This document shows positions 11,459-20,164 of a stretch of 44,298 nucleotides of DNA, one piece after another; positions within the stretch are counted from its first letter, which is position 1, and each line of letters begins with the position of its first letter. Below the pieces are notes generated by a model. That model was not told the origin of the DNA, did not search any database, and saw only the letters and a program-made list of their open reading frames with translations. The position numbers were made by a program, and so were the translations under genes. This DNA is from Propionibacterium acidifaciens DSM 21887 (lineage in GTDB: Bacteria; Actinomycetota; Actinomycetes; Propionibacteriales; Propionibacteriaceae): assembly GCF_000426605.1 (NCBI RefSeq), contig NZ_AUFR01000026.1, forward strand, positions 1 to 44,298, read 5' to 3'.

Positions 11459-12610
11459 TCAGCCGGGCAGCCTCATGAGCATGATGACGTGCCTGTAGTC
11501 GGCGTCGGGCTCGCCGTCGAGCTCGGGCAGGCCCTGCACCAGACAGGGCTTGCCGGGGGCGGTGAAGGAGAACTGGACGTAGGGCTGGGTGAGCGCGCCG
11601 AGGGCGTCGGACAGGTAGTGCGGGTTGAAGCCGACGGCCGTGACCTCGTCGCCGCCGCGTGTGATGACGGCCTCGACCGCCTCGGTGGCCTGGGCCTGGT
11701 CGCCGGTGGCGGCGTCGAGCGCGATGCTGTCCTCGTCGATGGCCATGCGCAGCGAGGTGTTGCGCTCGGCGACGAGCGAGACGCGCTTGACGGAGTCGAT
11801 GAGCTCGGCGGTGCTGCAGCGCACGACGACGTTGCCCCTGATGTCCATGAGGTGGCGCACCTTGGGGAACTCGCCGTCGAGCAGGCGGGTGGTGAGCTGG
11901 CGGGTGCCGTTGAGCCCGTCGCCCTCGAAACCGATGAGGCCCTCGCCGGCCCCCTCGCTGGCCAGGGCGAGCTGGACGGTCTCGCCGCTGCTCATCGAGC
12001 GGGCCGCCTCGCCGAGCACCCGGGCCGGCACGAGCGCCGCGCCCTCGGCCCCGGTGGTGGCGGGGTTCCAGGTGAGTTCCTTGAGGGCCATGCGGTAACG
12101 GTCGGTGGCCAGCAGGGAGAGCCGGTCGCCGTCGATCTCCAGGCGCACGCCCGTAAAGACGGGCAGCAGCTCGTCGCGGCCGGCGGCGATAACCACCTGG
12201 GCGACCGACCTGGCGAAGTCCTCCGAGACGACCGAACCGGTGGCGGCGGGCATCTCGGGCAGGTCCGGGTAGTCCTCGACGGGCAGCAGCTGCAGTGTGA
12301 AGCGGGCCGAACCGCACACGAGCTCGACGTTCGAGGCGCCGGCGGTGAGCCGGACGGGACGATCGGGCAGCGACTTGGCGATCTCGGCCAGCAGCTTGCC
12401 CGAGACGAGCACCTCGCCCGACTCGTCGACCTGGGCGCCGATGGTGATCCTCGCGCTCGTCTCGTAGTCGAAGCCGGACATGACGACCTGGTCGCCCTCG
12501 GCACGCATGAGCAGGCCGGCGAGGATCGGGACGCTGGGACGGCTGGGCAGACTGCGGGCCACCCACGCGACCGCCTCGGCCATGACACCGCGATCAACTG
12601 TGATCTTCAC
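11459..12610 (-). CDS. dnaN: DNA polymerase III beta sliding clamp
   Basis: The 383-residue processivity clamp that encircles DNA and tethers PolC/DnaE. The N-terminus is [22 protein letters not shown] and the three clamp folds follow, including [41 protein letters not shown] and the C-terminal VIMLMRLPG, close to the usual clamp ending. The start GTG at 12608-12610 has GAGGAG four bases upstream; the longer open frame upstream has no clamp homology. Normally dnaA is the next gene upstream. Here a sulfite reductase gene intervenes and dnaA begins 9.5 kb away. Confidence 0.97.
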   Translation of the reverse strand: MKITVDRGVMAEAVAWVARSLPSRPSVPILAGLLMRAEGDQVVMSGFDYETSARITIGAQVDESGEVLVSGKLLAEIAKSLPDRPVRLTAGASNVELVCGSARFTLQLLPVEDYPDLPEMPAATGSVVSEDFARSVAQVVIAAGRDELLPVFTGVRLEIDGDRLSLLATDRYRMALKELTWNPATTGAEGAALVPARVLGEAARSMSSGETVQLALASEGAGEGLIGFEGDGLNGTRQLTTRLLDGEFPKVRHLMDIRGNVVVRCSTAELIDSVKRVSLVAERNTSLRMAIDEDSIALDAATGDQAQATEAVEAVITRGGDEVTAVGFNPHYLSDALGALTQPYVQFSFTAPGKPCLVQGLPELDGEPDADYRHVIMLMRLPG

Positions 12611-12677
12611 TGTGCTCCTCGTCCTGTGAGAACCGGTTCGGTTGACGCCGCTCGCGCGGGCGAGCGGCGGTGCTTGC

Positions 12678-12683
12678 ATCATA
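12678..12683 (-). promoter_or_regulatory. -10 element of dnaN
   Basis: The minus strand reads TCGATATGATGC, with TATGAT matching 5 of 6 consensus bases, 67 bases upstream of the dnaN start. No clear -35 hexamer is visible. It lies between the dnaN start and the DnaA boxes at 12761-12803, so DnaA could influence it. Confidence 0.4.
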
Positions 12684-12760
12684 TCGACTCGACTGGCCAC
12701 CCGGACCGCAGCGCACAGGCCGGGGCGGTGCCGACCCCGCCCCGACGCCCGCTGAGAGGG

Positions 12761-12803
12761 TCGTCCACAGTCGACCGCAGTTGTGCACAACATCTGTGGA
12801 CAA
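12761..12803. promoter_or_regulatory. DnaA-box cluster upstream of dnaN
   Basis: It contains TCGTCCACA (12761-12769, one mismatch), the palindromic TTGTGCACAA (12781-12790) and TTGTCCACA on the minus strand (12795-12803, a perfect actinobacterial box). The cluster sits between the sirA stop (12821) and dnaN, about 7.5 kb from the second cluster beside dnaA. It is probably part of the original dnaA-dnaN origin spacer. Confidence 0.65.
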
Positions 12804-12820
12804 CCCCGGCGCGGCACGTC

Positions 12821-14515
12821 TCAGCGCAGTGCGGCCTCGTCGACGCGGTGCGACCACTGGGCGAAGGTCTCGTCCCCGTCCCGGCCGGCCAGGTAGCGGC
12901 GCACGACGCGTTCGACGTAGTCGGCGACCTCGTCGGCCGTGACGCGCAGGCCGCGCACCGTGCGCCCGAAACCGGCCTCCGGACGGCCCATCGTAGCCAG
13001 CCCCCCGCCCAGGTGCACCTGGTAGGCGAAGCCCTCGCCGCCGTCCGTCCGGGAGAGCTGCCCCTTGAGCCCGATGTCGGCGAGCTGGATGCGCACGCAA
13101 GAGTTGGGGCAACCGTTGACCGCCAGGCCGATCGGCGGGTCGATCCCGACGCCCTCGAAGCGGCTGTCGAGTTCGGCCGCGAGCGCCGTGGCCGCGGCCT
13201 TCGTCTCGACGAAGGCGAACTTGCAGTACTCGATGCCGGTGCACGCCATCGTCGCGCGGCGGAAGGGCCCGGGTCGGGCGGTGAGCCCGAGGGGCTCCAC
13301 CCGGGCCAGGAGGTCCGTCACCCTGTCGGGCGCGACGTCGAGGACGACGAGCTTCTGCAGCGGGGTCGGGCGCACGCGGGCGCCGCCGGCGACCTCGACG
13401 GCATCGGCCAGACCCGCCAGCACCTCGCCGGACAGGCGCCCCACCCGGGGGGCCAGACCCACGTACCTGCGACCGTCCTTCTGGTCGTGCACACCGATGT
13501 GGTCGGGATTGCCGACCGACAGCGCCGGAGCGGGGCCGTCGGTCAGACGCCGGCCGAGGTACTCGTCCTCGAGGACCCGGCGGAACTTCTCGACGCCCCA
13601 GTCGGCGAGCAGGAACTTCAGCCGGGCGCGATTGCGCAGCCGCCGGTGACCGTAGTCGCGGAACAGGCGGACCATCGCGTACCAGACCTCGGGGCCCTCC
13701 TGCTCGGTGCAGAAGACGCCGAGCCGCTCGCCCAGTCGCGGCGAGGTCGACAGGCCGCCGGCGACCCACAGGTCGAAGCCGGGCCCGAGCCGCGGGTGGA
13801 CGACGCCGACGTAGGAGAGGTCGTTGATCTCGTGGGCGATGTCGAGGCTGGGGTGGCCGGTCGCGGCCGTCTTGAACTTGCGGGGCAGGTTCGCCAGCTC
13901 GGGCCTGCCGAGGTAACGGCGGGCGATCTCGGCGAGCATCGGGGCGGGGTCGATGATCTCATCGGCGGCCACGCCCGCGACGGGCGACAGGAGGAAGCCG
14001 CGCGGGGTGTCGCCGCATGCCTCGACGGTCCGCAGCCCGACCGACTCCAGCCGCCGCCAGATCTCGGGCACGGACTCGATCTCGACCCAGTGGAACTGCA
14101 GGTTCTGACGGTCGGTGAGATCGGCAGTGCCCCGGGCGAAGTCGCGGGAGATGCCGGCGAGGACGCCCAGCTGCTCACCGGTGAGCGCGGCCCCGTCCAG
14201 GCGCACGCGCATCATGAAGTGGCGTCCGCTCAGCTCGTCGGGGCCGAGGGTGCCGGTGCGGTGGCCGTCGATGCCCTCGGCGCGCTGGGTGTACAGGCCC
14301 CACCAGCGCATGCGCCCGTGGAGGTCGTCGGAGGGGATCGAGTCGAAGCCCCGCTTCGAGTAGATCCGCTCGATGCGCTCGCGCACGGCCAGCGGACTGC
14401 CACCGGCCTGCTTGAACTCCTCGTTCGGGTTGAGCGGGGCGCGCCCGTCGACGGCCCACTGGCCGTTGCTGCGTCGCGGTCGGGACGGCGTCGCCGCGGA
14501 GGTCGTGTTCGCCAT
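12821..14515 (-). CDS. sirA: Ferredoxin-dependent sulfite (nitrite) reductase, SirA/NirA type
   Basis: A 564-residue siroheme/[4Fe-4S] enzyme that reduces sulfite to sulfide for cysteine synthesis. The N-terminus (NGQWAVDGRAPLNPNEEFKQ, then RWWGLYTQR) is close to mycobacterial SirA. Tyr75 in WWGLYTQR and Cys167 in VEACGD correspond to the Tyr-Cys pair cross-linked near the siroheme in the mycobacterial enzyme, favouring sulfite over nitrite. The iron-sulfur cysteines are in TMACTGIEYCKF and NGCPNSC. AAGGAGG lies 11 bases before the ATG at 14513-14515. A polycysteine leader peptide (14720-14794) precedes it by 204 bases, which suggests control by cysteine supply. The gene lies inside the usual dnaA-dnaN interval. 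Substrate assignment is inference; 'nitrite/sulfite reductase' is the safe label. Confidence 0.92.
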   Translation of the reverse strand: MANTTSAATPSRPRRSNGQWAVDGRAPLNPNEEFKQAGGSPLAVRERIERIYSKRGFDSIPSDDLHGRMRWWGLYTQRAEGIDGHRTGTLGPDELSGRHFMMRVRLDGAALTGEQLGVLAGISRDFARGTADLTDRQNLQFHWVEIESVPEIWRRLESVGLRTVEACGDTPRGFLLSPVAGVAADEIIDPAPMLAEIARRYLGRPELANLPRKFKTAATGHPSLDIAHEINDLSYVGVVHPRLGPGFDLWVAGGLSTSPRLGERLGVFCTEQEGPEVWYAMVRLFRDYGHRRLRNRARLKFLLADWGVEKFRRVLEDEYLGRRLTDGPAPALSVGNPDHIGVHDQKDGRRYVGLAPRVGRLSGEVLAGLADAVEVAGGARVRPTPLQKLVVLDVAPDRVTDLLARVEPLGLTARPGPFRRATMACTGIEYCKFAFVETKAAATALAAELDSRFEGVGIDPPIGLAVNGCPNSCVRIQLADIGLKGQLSRTDGGEGFAYQVHLGGGLATMGRPEAGFGRTVRGLRVTADEVADYVERVVRRYLAGRDGDETFAQWSHRVDEAALR

Positions 14516-14534
14516 GGTGTCTCATGCCTCCTTC

Positions 14535-14554
14535 GCGGGGCCGGATGGCCCCGC
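14535..14554 (-). promoter_or_regulatory. Hairpin abutting the sirA ribosome-binding site
   Basis: GCGGGGCC (14535-14542) and GGCCCCGC (14547-14554) form a perfect 8-bp stem with a GGAT loop (read on the plus strand). The sirA Shine-Dalgarno (14527-14533) begins one base away. In a transcript from the polycysteine leader this stem is well placed to act as an attenuation or translation-control hairpin. No T-run follows, so classical intrinsic termination is uncertain. Confidence 0.5.
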
Positions 14555-14719
14555 TGTGGTCCGGTGTTCTGCACAGGGTCGCGGATCGGGCGGACGGTTC
14601 ACGGGAGCGGTGGGCCACGCACCGGTGCGCAGGGCCGCGCCGGTGGGGCGACCGGCCGGTGACCGCCGTCGGTCCGAGGACAAAGTCGTGGTCCCCGAGT
14701 GTTCAGGGGCGCCGGTCGG

Positions 14720-14794
14720 TCAGCAACACAGCGCGCCGGCGACGAGGCACAGGTCGACGTGCCTGCGCTGCACCAGGTCTTCGCTGCGGGACAT
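14720..14794 (-). CDS. Leaderless polycysteine leader peptide (24 aa) upstream of sirA
   Basis: The frame encodes 24 residues, starting MSRSEDLVQRRHVDLC and ending with GALCC then TGA. The RRHVDL core with terminal Cys-Cys is the signature of actinobacterial 'putative leader peptides' placed before sulfur-assimilation genes. In mycobacteria such polycysteine short ORFs act as cysteine-responsive attenuators (established knowledge). The ATG (14792-14794) is only 7 bases from a TAGTGT -10 element and has no Shine-Dalgarno, so the mRNA is probably leaderless, as in the mycobacterial cases. Ribosome stalling at Cys-Cys-stop under cysteine shortage would then affect expression of sirA, which starts 204 bases downstream. 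Confidence 0.85.
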   Translation of the reverse strand: MSRSEDLVQRRHVDLCLVAGALCC

Positions 14795-14801
14795 GACCCA
14801 G

Positions 14802-14807
14802 ACACTA
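14802..14807 (-). promoter_or_regulatory. -10 element of the leader peptide/sirA transcript
   Basis: The minus strand reads TAGTGT, then CTGGGTC, then the leader ATG. This spacing puts the transcription start on or next to the A of the ATG, the hallmark of a leaderless mRNA. The -35 region is GC-rich without a consensus match. Confidence 0.5.
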
Positions 14808-14867
14808 GGGACCGCGGACGGCCCGCACCGTGCTCGTCCGCACCGTGGACGGGGTGTCGCGATCGGG

Positions 14868-14890
14868 CCCGGGGCGACCGGATCCCCGGG
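14868..14890 (-). terminator. Hairpin after the ABC permease gene
   Basis: CCCGGGG (14868-14874) and CCCCGGG (14884-14890) form a 7-bp GC stem with a 9-base loop, 8 bases beyond the permease stop codon. There is no T-tract, as is common in high-GC actinobacteria. It separates the ABC operon from the leader/sirA promoter. Confidence 0.4.
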
Positions 14891-14898
14891 TGACGGGG

Positions 14899-17469
14899 TC
14901 ATTCGCTGGCGATGGCCTGGAGCATGGCGAGCCGCGCCGCCTTGCGGGCGGGCCACAGGGCCGCCACGACGCCGACGAGGACGGCCGAGGCGAGGTAGAC
15001 GCCGATCGTCGGCCACGAGATCGCCAGCACCGTGAGGCCCTGCCCGATGAGCACGTGCTGGAGGGCGATGCCGAAGCCGACGCCCATGAGGACGCCGAGT
15101 ACGGCGCCGAGCACGGCTATGGTGACCGACTCCAGGGTGATCATCGTGCGGATCTGCCGGCGCTTCATGCCGACGGCCCGCAGCAGGCCGATCTCGCGGG
15201 TGCGCTCGATGACCGACAGGGCCAGGGTGTTCACGATGCCGAGGACGGCGATGACGATGGCCAGGGCCAGCAGGGCGTAGACCATCGTGATGACCCGGTC
15301 GATCATCGCGGTGCGCTCGGCCGCGTAGTCGTCCATGGACTGCACGACGATGAGCGGATCCGAGTCGGTGACGGACCCGATCCTGGTGCGCAGCTCGTCG
15401 ACGGTGACGCCCTGGGCCGCGTCGACGGTGAGGAAGGCGTCCGCGTCGCCGCCGCCGAACTGCTCCACGGTCGTCAGATTCGTCACGACGTCCGCACTCG
15501 TGGCGCCGTCGGCCGGTTCGAAGACGCCGGTGATCCGCAGCGTGATCGGCAGCGGAGCCGCGGCGTCGAGCAGGGTGATCGTGTCGTCGACCGCCAGGCC
15601 GTTGGCGTCGGCGAAGCCCTTCTGGGCGATCGCCGTGTTCGGGTCGTCGCTCATCCGGCCCGAGAGCATCTCCTCGGATACGATCCTGTTGAAGTCCCCG
15701 GCGGCGAAGGCCCCGAGGAGCAGCGGCTGCTGCCCGACCGTCATGGCGACCACCTGCCGTTCGGGGTGGACGTCGGCGACGCCGTCGAGCGCGGCGATCC
15801 GCTCCGTCGTGCCCTTCGGCAGGGGATTGTGGTTGACCGGCCTGACGATGAAGTCGCCGCGCAGGTCCTCGTGCACGGACCGGCGGATCGACGCCGAGGC
15901 CGAGGAGCTCATGATCGACAGCATCGTGACGAGCATCAGCCCGATCATGAGGGCCGAGGCGGTGGCCGCGGTGCGGCGCGGCTGGCGGATCGAGTTGAGC
16001 TCGGCGAGCCTGCCGGACTCGTGGAACAGCAGGCGCCACAGGCGTCCGAGCAGCCAGATGAGGGGCCTGCCGACGACCGGGCTGGACAGGGCGACGCCGA
16101 TGAGGACGGCGAAGGCGCCGATGCCGAGGACCCACAGGTGGGCGTCGAAGGCGCCGAGCGCCCCGGCGACGACGCCCGCTGCGCCGACGACGGTGCAGAC
16201 GGCACCGACCCGGGCGCGACGGCCGAGGCCCTCGGCGCCGGTGGAGAACTCGCCGCTCATGGCGGCCACCGGCGGCACCCGGGAGGCCCTGCGGGCCGGC
16301 CCCCAGGCGGAGAACACGGTGACGACGACGGCGAGGACGAGTGAACCGACGACGTTGGCGGGACTGGGCATCGGCACGGAGCTGCCGAGCTCCATGCCCA
16401 GGGCGGCGACGACCCGGCTGATGCCCCAGGCGAGGACGGCGCCGAGGACGATCCCGGCGGCGCCGCCGAACAATCCGATGACGACGGCCTCGAGTACGAC
16501 CGAGTCGCGCACCTGGCGGCGGGAGGCGCCCAGGGCGCGGTAGAGCGCCAGTTCGCGGCAGCGCTGGGCGACGAGGATCGAGAAGGTGTTGACGATGATG
16601 AAACCCGCCACGACGAGGGCGATCGCCGCGAAGACGCCGAGGAAGACGTTGATGAAGCTCATCGCCTCGTCGATGGTGTCGGAGATCTGCCCGGCGGTCG
16701 TCTCACCGGTGGTGGCCTGGAGGCCGTCGGGCAGGACGGCGTTGACGGCGTCGTTGACGGCATTGACGTCGAAGCCCTCGGCGACGGTGACGCCGATCGT
16801 GCTGTAGCCGCTGGAGCCGTCGAGCAGCAGCCGGGAGGCCGTCGCCTCGTCGAAGAAGAGGTAGCTGGCTCCGGCCGTGGCGCCGTGGGCGTAGCCGGCG
16901 GCGCCGACGATCGTCAGCTGCACGCGCGAGCCGTCGGAGGCGAGGACGGTGACCCGGTCGCCGACCGAGTGGCCGGAGTCGGCGAGCGTGGCCGGGTCGA
17001 CCGCCACCTCGTCGTCCGCAGTGGGTGCCCGCCCCTGCTCGACCTGGAGACCGGTCCGGTGGCCCATGGACGGTTCGCCGTGGTAGTTCATCGCCACGCT
17101 GGTCGTGGAGGCCCCGGCGATCCGGCCGCCGGTGTCGAGGAGGTAGACCCGGTCGGAGGCCGAGATGATGCCCGTGGCGCTCTCGACGCCGGCGACCCCC
17201 CTGACGGTGTCGAGTTCACCGGCCGGGACGGTGGCCGCGGCGGAGCCCGAGACGGAGCCCGCCGCGGTGCCGAGACGGCTGTCGTCGGAGCGCACCGAGA
17301 CCGAGATGTCGGTGAGCGATCCCCGACTCATCGAGTCGAAGCTGTCGGACAGCATCGCCGTGTAGGTGAGTGTCCCGGACATGAACGCGATGCCGAGCAC
17401 GACCGACAGCGTGGACAGCACGAGCCGCAGTCTGTGGCCCATGAGGGATTTCCAGGCGGCCCGCCACAT
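14899..17469 (-). CDS. ABC transporter permease with two FtsX/MacB domains
   Basis: An 856-residue permease of the MacB/LolC-type (mechanotransmission) family. The N-terminus has one membrane helix (about residues 17-37) followed by a large extracytoplasmic MacB-like periplasmic core domain. Then come three helices of the first FtsX domain (about residues 270-410, with ELALYRALGASRRQVRDSVV) and a second unit starting near residue 490 (ELNSIRQPRRTAATASALMIG). That unit has its own outside domain and the C-terminal FtsX helices (about 730-850, EIGLLRAVGMKRRQIRTMI). The start ATG follows the ATPase stop after one base (TGA-C-ATG), so translation is coupled. Such pairs usually export lipoproteins, antimicrobials or peptides, or work on cell-wall enzymes. 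The substrate is unknown. Confidence 0.92.
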   Translation of the reverse strand: MWRAAWKSLMGHRLRLVLSTLSVVLGIAFMSGTLTYTAMLSDSFDSMSRGSLTDISVSVRSDDSRLGTAAGSVSGSAAATVPAGELDTVRGVAGVESATGIISASDRVYLLDTGGRIAGASTTSVAMNYHGEPSMGHRTGLQVEQGRAPTADDEVAVDPATLADSGHSVGDRVTVLASDGSRVQLTIVGAAGYAHGATAGASYLFFDEATASRLLLDGSSGYSTIGVTVAEGFDVNAVNDAVNAVLPDGLQATTGETTAGQISDTIDEAMSFINVFLGVFAAIALVVAGFIIVNTFSILVAQRCRELALYRALGASRRQVRDSVVLEAVVIGLFGGAAGIVLGAVLAWGISRVVAALGMELGSSVPMPSPANVVGSLVLAVVVTVFSAWGPARRASRVPPVAAMSGEFSTGAEGLGRRARVGAVCTVVGAAGVVAGALGAFDAHLWVLGIGAFAVLIGVALSSPVVGRPLIWLLGRLWRLLFHESGRLAELNSIRQPRRTAATASALMIGLMLVTMLSIMSSSASASIRRSVHEDLRGDFIVRPVNHNPLPKGTTERIAALDGVADVHPERQVVAMTVGQQPLLLGAFAAGDFNRIVSEEMLSGRMSDDPNTAIAQKGFADANGLAVDDTITLLDAAAPLPITLRITGVFEPADGATSADVVTNLTTVEQFGGGDADAFLTVDAAQGVTVDELRTRIGSVTDSDPLIVVQSMDDYAAERTAMIDRVITMVYALLALAIVIAVLGIVNTLALSVIERTREIGLLRAVGMKRRQIRTMITLESVTIAVLGAVLGVLMGVGFGIALQHVLIGQGLTVLAISWPTIGVYLASAVLVGVVAALWPARKAARLAMLQAIASE

Positions 17470-17470
17470 G

Positions 17471-20164
17471 TCAGGCGCGCCTCGCGGGGCGGTAGCGGGC
17501 CGGTCTCTCGTCGGGCATCGAACGCGCCGGGCGAGTCCGCGGCAGTTGGACGGGTGCGTCGTAGACCTGCTCGCTCCCCGCGTCGGCCCCGTCGACCGCG
17601 GGCGTCACCGGCGCCCGGGCCGGGAAGGCCGTGGCGCGGTCCGGGGCCGGTTCGTCGGGTTCGGCCCACATCGCGGGTACCGGGGACGGCCGGCCGGTGC
17701 GACCCTGCGTCGGCGGGGATGGTGGTGCGCCGGGGGCACCCGCCGCGGGGGACGGCTCCGTACGCCGGGACTGCGGGGCGGGCGGCACACCCGAGTGGGC
17801 CGCGGGGGTGAACGGCGGCACATGCGGCGGGACCGTCGGCACGTGCGGCGGGAAGACGGGAACCACCGGCGGGGCGCCCCGGAGGGGCGGCGGGACGACG
17901 GGGTCGACCCGGCGCAGCGGCGCGGCGCGTCCCGGGGCGGACGCATCCTGCCGGCGGGCGGACCCGTCGACCGGTCCGCGGGCAGCGGTGCCGGGCGTGG
18001 ATGCGGGAGTGCCGGGGAACGGCGCCCCCGTCCCCGCGTGGTGACCGTCGACGGTGATGCGTGCCCCGGCGCCGGGCAGCGGGGCCGGGACGATCGGACG
18101 AAGACCGGCCCCGCTCCCCTCGGGGATCCGAACGGGCGGGGCAGTACGGGACCGGCCGTCGACCGTCGGAACGGCGGGGGACGGGCCCCCGGCGCCGGCG
18201 GGGCCGGGGGTGGTGGGGGCGTCGACGGCCGGGCGGGTCGAGGCGGGGCTGCTCGTGGCGGACGCGCCGGTGGCCGCGCGCCTCGCGAGGGGACCGCCCG
18301 CGCCGAGGCCCGCGGTGAACGGGCCGGTGCGCGCCGGAGCGGCGGCGCCGGGGACGAACGGGTTCGACCGCGCCGTGCCCGGGGCGCCGTGCCCGTCGAG
18401 CCCGCGGTTCCCGTCGACGGGCCCGTTCTCCGGCCTCCTCCTGGGCACGGCTTCCGAACGGCTCGGGGGGATGTCCCCGGGACGTCCTGTGGGCGGGGGC
18501 GCGGGGCTGGTCGCGAGCGGGGGGACGGCCCCGCCCGCGGGCACGGCGCCCGGTCGGCTCATCGGTGCTGCTGCGGGCCTGGTCATGGGCGCGAACGGAT
18601 TCGGGAAGCAGGACCGCTCGGCGGCGGGGGCCGTCGTGCCGATCGCCCCGGCACCGCTCGCCCCGCCGCGAGCCGGTTCGACGCCATCGGTCGGTCCCGC
18701 GCCACTGGTCGGCCTCGCGCCGCGCATCCCGGAACCGTCCGGCCCGGAGCCGTTCAACGCAGCGCCGTTCCGTGCGACGGCGCTCCGCGCGGCGCCGCCA
18801 GTCCCGGACGCGTGTTCCGGCCGCGGCGCGGATCCGGCGGAACCGGTCGTCGACACGGAGCTGATCGGCGCGACCCCGGCCGACGCAGGACGGGGCGGGA
18901 TGGAACCGCTCACCGGGGCGGTCGGTGCCGGCCGGGGGACGACGGGCTCACGACGAATCACCGAACGGGCGGTGTCCGGACTCGTCGGATGGGTCGGGTC
19001 CGCCGGGTGGGGCACCGGACGCGTCACAGGCGTCGGGGAGGACGTCATCCGCCGCGTCATCGGGGGCGCCGGGGCCGGCATCCGGGCGGCGGGGACCGAC
19101 GGCGCGACGGAGGATGAGGCGGCCGGCGCCGGGCGGGGGGCCGGCGGACGCACCGCGGGCCGGGCGGCCGAGGCGGCAGGAGCGGAGGCCGGCGCCGGCC
19201 GCATGTGCTCCACAGGCCGCATGGCGGGGACGGCACGACCGGCGGGGACCCGGGTACCGGACCGGTCGCCGGTGCGGCAGGACGCCGTGCCGGCGGAAGC
19301 AGGAATCCTGCGACCGATCCCGTCGCCGGCGGAGGCCGCCGGCGACGGGATCGGAGCCTTGATGGGGTTCGTGATCGCGGGGATCTCGGTCGTGTCGGCA
19401 TCGGCGAGCTCGTCGTCGGGGCTCAGACGGGCCATGTAGTCCAGAACGCTCTCGCGGGTGGGATCGGGAAGATCGCCGACGATGCGCCCGTCGGCGAGGA
19501 AGAGCGCGCGGTCGGCGTGGGCGGCGGCCACCGGGTCGTGGGTGACCATGACGATCGTCTGCCCCAGATCGGCGACCGAACGGGCGAGGAAGGCGAGCAC
19601 CTCGGCGGAGCTGCGCGAGTCGAGGTTCCCCGTGGGCTCGTCGGCGAAGATGATGTCAGGCTTGCTCACGAGGGCGCGCGCGCAGGCGACGCGCTGCTGC
19701 TGCCCGCCGGACAACTGGGACGGCTTGTGGGCGAGGCGGTCGGCCAGACCGACCGCAGTGATCACCTGGTCGAACCAGTCCCGGTCGGGCCTGCGGCCGG
19801 CGATGGCCATCGGGAGTTCGATGTTCTCGCGCGCGGTCAGCGTCGGCACCAGATTGAAGGCCTGGAAGATGAAGCCGATGCGGTCCCTGCGCAGGGCCGT
19901 CAGCTTGGCGTCCCGCAGCGTGCTGATGGTGGTCTCGCCGATGAGGACATCGCCGCTGGTCGGCCTGTCGAGCCCCGCCACGCAGTGCATGAGCGTAGAC
20001 TTCCCGGAACCGGAGGGGCCCATGACAGCGGTGAACCGCCCGCCGCTGAAGTCGACGTCGACGTGATCGAGCGCGACGACCCGGGCATCGCCTTGGCCGT
20101 AAACCTTGGTCAGACCGCGCGTGCGCGCAGCGATCCGCGGCGCCGGGATCTCCGGTGCGATCAT
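17471..20164 (-). CDS. ABC transporter ATPase (MacB/LolD type) with a ~640-residue Pro/Ala-rich tail
   Basis: An 897-residue protein. Residues 1-250 form a complete LolD/MacB-type ATPase: Walker A GPSGSGKST at 49-57, Q-loop in IGFIFQAFNLVPTL, signature LSGGQQQRV, Walker B IIFADEPTGNLDS and H-loop MVTHDP. This family is normally 220-260 residues long. From about residue 255 the same open frame continues without a stop for about 640 residues rich in Pro, Ala, Gly, Ser and Arg, with no predicted fold. It includes two NPF-type motifs (NPFAP near 521, NPFVP near 600), a PPHVPTVPPHVPP stretch and an Arg-rich end (RYRPARRA). The ATG at 20162-20164 has GGAGG six bases upstream. The tail could be a disordered cytoplasmic tether or scaffold; its role is unknown. 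A frameshift cannot be fully excluded. Confidence 0.88.
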   Translation of the reverse strand: MIAPEIPAPRIAARTRGLTKVYGQGDARVVALDHVDVDFSGGRFTAVMGPSGSGKSTLMHCVAGLDRPTSGDVLIGETTISTLRDAKLTALRRDRIGFIFQAFNLVPTLTARENIELPMAIAGRRPDRDWFDQVITAVGLADRLAHKPSQLSGGQQQRVACARALVSKPDIIFADEPTGNLDSRSSAEVLAFLARSVADLGQTIVMVTHDPVAAAHADRALFLADGRIVGDLPDPTRESVLDYMARLSPDDELADADTTEIPAITNPIKAPIPSPAASAGDGIGRRIPASAGTASCRTGDRSGTRVPAGRAVPAMRPVEHMRPAPASAPAASAARPAVRPPAPRPAPAASSSVAPSVPAARMPAPAPPMTRRMTSSPTPVTRPVPHPADPTHPTSPDTARSVIRREPVVPRPAPTAPVSGSIPPRPASAGVAPISSVSTTGSAGSAPRPEHASGTGGAARSAVARNGAALNGSGPDGSGMRGARPTSGAGPTDGVEPARGGASGAGAIGTTAPAAERSCFPNPFAPMTRPAAAPMSRPGAVPAGGAVPPLATSPAPPPTGRPGDIPPSRSEAVPRRRPENGPVDGNRGLDGHGAPGTARSNPFVPGAAAPARTGPFTAGLGAGGPLARRAATGASATSSPASTRPAVDAPTTPGPAGAGGPSPAVPTVDGRSRTAPPVRIPEGSGAGLRPIVPAPLPGAGARITVDGHHAGTGAPFPGTPASTPGTAARGPVDGSARRQDASAPGRAAPLRRVDPVVPPPLRGAPPVVPVFPPHVPTVPPHVPPFTPAAHSGVPPAPQSRRTEPSPAAGAPGAPPSPPTQGRTGRPSPVPAMWAEPDEPAPDRATAFPARAPVTPAVDGADAGSEQVYDAPVQLPRTRPARSMPDERPARYRPARRA

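Noticed and set aside
11489-14662. A long plus-strand open frame opposite dnaN and sirA
   Set aside because: Antisense of conserved genes with intact catalytic motifs; low-complexity translation.
18054-19439. A plus-strand frame opposite the ABC ATPase tail
   Set aside because: The tail is continuous in frame with a complete ATPase domain that has an SD, and the permease is coupled to its stop. The antisense frame has no SD or recognisable domain. Both are low-complexity, so this is the weakest of the rejected shadows.
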